A stretch of 16,414 nucleotides of DNA from contig CAMTGL010000017.1 in NCBI GenBank assembly GCA_947071955.1, positions 1 to 16,414 of the forward strand, in the 5' to 3' direction. A program made the translations under genes and the position numbers. The notes beneath the pieces are model-generated. The model ran no database searches. It was not told where the DNA came from and saw nothing but the letters and a program-made list of their open reading frames with translations. Positions 14,520 through 16,414 of this stretch are shown one piece after another (the first letter of the stretch is position 1; the number at the start of each line of letters is the position of its first letter). Origin of the DNA: an uncultured Plesiomonas sp. (GTDB lineage Bacteria > Pseudomonadota > Gammaproteobacteria > Enterobacterales > CAMTGL01).

Positions 14520-16003
14520 GCAACCACCCCCAATAAACGGGCAACAGTTTCACGATCAGAGTAGTCAAGCTTGCGCTGACCAATAATCTGGTAATCCTCG
14601 TGCCCTTTACCGGCAATCAGTACCACATCATCAGCCCGTGCATTCATAATCACGGTGGTCACAGCTTCTGCGCGACCTGAGATAATCTGAACACTGGCAG
14701 GGTTAAGCAGACCCGTCAGAATATCCGCCACAATGACCTGCGGCTCTTCTGTGCGCGGATTATCATCGGTGATCACAACACAGTCGGCCAGTTGTTCTGC
14801 TATTGCACCCATCAGTGGGCGTTTGCCGCGATCACGATCACCGCCACACCCAAACACGCACCACAAACGGCCACGGCAATGTAAACGGGCCGCTTCCAGC
14901 GCTTTCTCTAGCGCATCAGGCGTATGGGCATAATCCACCAGCACGGTTGGGCGCGCCGGCGCGGTAAATACTTCCATCCGGCCACAGACTGGCTGTAGCT
15001 CAGCGGCGGTGTGCACTAAATCAGACAGCGGGTAGCCCAGAGCCAGTAAGGTGGCCAATACCAGTGTCAGGTTGCTCACATTGAATGCACCCATCAGGCG
15101 GCTTTCAATTTCGCAAGTCCCCCAACTAGAATCAAGCTGTATACGTGCACCTTGATCATGATAATCAACTGCAGTCACCTGTAACCAGCGCCCAGCCCAA
15201 TCTTGCGGCAATGGCGCGGCCATGCTAACGGCAACAGCATCAGGGCGCTGTGTTAACCAGCGGCGGCCAACAGCATCATCGGCATTAATAATTGCCTGTT
15301 CGACATGATGATTCTGAAAAAGTCGCCATTTGGCTTCGGCGTAGTTCTCCATATTGCCGTGATAATCAAGGTGATCACGGCTCAAATTGGTAAATACTGC
15401 GGCAGCAAACTTCAGGGCTGCCACGCGATCTTGTACCAATCCGTGTGAAGAGACCTCCATCGCGGCAAACGTTGCCCCCTGCTGACAGAGATCATTGAGC
15501 GTATGCTGAACGTCAACCGCCGAACCGGTGGTATTGTCGGTCGGGGTAATCTGCCCCAGAAGCCCGTTACCCACCGTTCCCATCACAGCCGCGCGCTCAC
15601 CGAGCAGAGCACTCCACTGTGCTAACAACTGCGCCGTGGTGGTTTTTCCGTTTGTGCCGGTAATACCGACCAGCGTTAATTTTTCGCTCGGCTGATGGTA
15701 AAAACGTCCCGCCAGCGCAGACAAACGGTGATTGAGCTGGGTTAAATACACCACAGGTATACCGTGAATTTCACGCACAGTACCGTCTGAAGCCTCGCCT
15801 TCTGCATCGGCAATAATCGCCGCCACACCTTGAGCAATCGCTTGAGGAATATAGCGCCGACCGTCGGTCTTATGCCCCATTACTGCAATAAACAGATCGC
15901 CCGCAGCCGCAGTGCGGCTGTCTAAGGTCATCTCCCGTAACGCGCACGCCGGGGCGTTATCCACCCAAGGCGCTAATAAAGTGCGCAGATCATGTGTTGA
16001 CAC
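14516..16003 (-). CDS. murE: UDP-MurNAc-L-Ala-D-Glu--meso-diaminopimelate ligase
   Basis: MurE adds the third stem residue. The DNPR motif (DDNPRTEEP, residues 414-417 of the chosen protein) is the family signature for meso-diaminopimelate rather than lysine. The ATP loop ITGTNGKTTTAQLLAQW lies near residues 114-130. The motifs TTGSAVDVQH, MEVSSHGLVQDRV, NLSRDHLDYHG, GAFNVSNL and CGRMEVF follow in order. I chose the GTG at 16003 (MSTHDLRTLLAPW), which gives 495 residues, the E. coli length, and aligns with E. coli MADRNLRDLL. AGGAG (16019-16015) is upstream with an 11-nt spacer. An in-frame GTG at 16015 would overlap that ribosome site. The start lies inside ftsI (14-nt overlap), and the stop overlaps murF by 4 nt. 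Function is secure; the exact start is likely, not certain. Confidence 0.97.
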   Translation of the reverse strand: MSTHDLRTLLAPWVDNAPACALREMTLDSRTAAAGDLFIAVMGHKTDGRRYIPQAIAQGVAAIIADAEGEASDGTVREIHGIPVVYLTQLNHRLSALAGRFYHQPSEKLTLVGITGTNGKTTTAQLLAQWSALLGERAAVMGTVGNGLLGQITPTDNTTGSAVDVQHTLNDLCQQGATFAAMEVSSHGLVQDRVAALKFAAAVFTNLSRDHLDYHGNMENYAEAKWRLFQNHHVEQAIINADDAVGRRWLTQRPDAVAVSMAAPLPQDWAGRWLQVTAVDYHDQGARIQLDSSWGTCEIESRLMGAFNVSNLTLVLATLLALGYPLSDLVHTAAELQPVCGRMEVFTAPARPTVLVDYAHTPDALEKALEAARLHCRGRLWCVFGCGGDRDRGKRPLMGAIAEQLADCVVITDDNPRTEEPQVIVADILTGLLNPASVQIISGRAEAVTTVIMNARADDVVLIAGKGHEDYQIIGQRKLDYSDRETVARLLGVVA

Positions 16004-16414
16004 GGGCGTTACCACTCCTGTTAATAACTACTTCATCTCCCGCAGGCAAGGCGTCTGGGGCGATATTGAGGATCCGCAAAGCTCCACCCATAATGGCGGA
16101 GAAGATAGGTGCTGATACCGCACCACCATAATATTGTCCGGCTTGAGGTTCGTTAATCACCACAACTAATGCCAGACGCGGGTTACTCGCCGGTGCAACA
16201 CCGGCGGTATACGCAATATATTTATCGATGTACTTTCCGTTCGGACCAATCTTTTTCGCAGTACCGGTTTTAATCGCAATTCGGTAGCCATCGATAGCTG
16301 CACGTCGGCCACCACCACCGGGTAGTGCCACGCTTTCCATCATATGAATGACTTTACGGGTCACCTCTTCAGAGAAGATACGGTTACCCTCAACCGGCGG
16401 ATCAACTTTGGTGA
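15990..16414 (-). CDS. ftsI: Penicillin-binding protein 3 FtsI, C-terminal end only (runs off the right edge)
   Basis: FtsI is the septum-specific peptidoglycan transpeptidase working with FtsW. Only the last 140 codons lie in the window; the frame stays open to 16414. The visible part is the end of the transpeptidase domain. It contains the KTG active-site box in YRIAIKTGTAKKIGPNGKY (residues 43-61 of the visible piece), YIAYTAGVAPASNPRLAL, VVVINEPQAGQYYGGAVSAP and the segment HMMESVALPGGGG, all close to E. coli FtsI. The serine SxxK and SxN motifs and the N-terminal anchor would lie outside the window. There is an internal GTG at 16364, but it is not the gene start. The stop at 15990 lies within murE (14-nt overlap). 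It is a truncated view of an intact gene, not a pseudogene, as far as can be seen. Confidence 0.97.
   Translation of the reverse strand, partial: TKVDPPVEGNRIFSEEVTRKVIHMMESVALPGGGGRRAAIDGYRIAIKTGTAKKIGPNGKYIDKYIAYTAGVAPASNPRLALVVVINEPQAGQYYGGAVSAPIFSAIMGGALRILNIAPDALPAGDEVVINRSGNARVNT

Noticed and set aside
15990..16364. Separate 124-codon gene starting at GTG 16364
   Set aside because: The frame continues open to the window edge and the protein is the C-terminal end of FtsI, so the GTG is internal.

Overview
The window is the distal two thirds of a division and cell wall (dcw) cluster from a gammaproteobacterium, read almost entirely on the minus strand. In transcription order (high to low coordinates) it holds the 3' end of ftsI, then murE, murF, mraY, murD, ftsW, murG, murC, ddl, ftsQ, ftsA, ftsZ and lpxC. 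After lpxC come a plus-strand dciA (DUF721) gene and the 5' part of a minus-strand secM, which runs off the left end and would normally be followed by secA. Gene order and protein sequences are close to E. coli. However, dciA is present, which E. coli lacks, and it sits between lpxC and secM. DciA together with a SecM-type secretion monitor suggests a lineage near but outside the Enterobacterales. An Aeromonadales (Tolumonas-like) source is a tentative guess from protein similarity and moderate GC, not something proved here.

Layout. Positions 15990-16414: C-terminal transpeptidase end of FtsI. Positions 9509-16003: murE-murF-mraY-murD-ftsW-murG, joined by overlaps of 14, 4 and 7 nt, a 9-nt gap, and overlaps of 4 and 4 nt. 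Positions 6020-8400: murC and ddl. Positions 2420-6017: ftsQ, ftsA, ftsZ. Positions 2238-2419: an intergenic leader rich in inverted repeats. Positions 1320-2237: lpxC. Positions 1176-1319: convergent gap with a hairpin that could terminate both strands. Positions 666-1175: dciA. Positions 395-665: divergent promoter region. Positions 1-394: partial secM. No tRNA, rRNA, insertion sequence, CRISPR array or prophage gene was seen.

How the genes work together. MurC, MurD, MurE and MurF build the UDP-MurNAc-pentapeptide, using D-Ala-D-Ala made by Ddl. MraY and MurG convert it to lipid II. FtsW polymerises lipid II and FtsI crosslinks it at the septum. FtsZ, FtsA and FtsQ form and tether the divisome. 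LpxC commits precursor to lipid A, SecM and SecA serve protein export, and DciA serves replicative helicase loading.

The one strikingly abnormal feature is in ftsZ. A 291-bp (97-codon) segment covering the N-terminal GTP-binding half, from just after the first beta strand through the GGGTGTG tubulin signature, is present twice in perfect, in-frame tandem. This lengthens the product from an expected 382 to 479 residues. It is either a very recent duplication in an essential gene or an assembly or cloning artefact. Everything else is an ordinary, intact dcw cluster.
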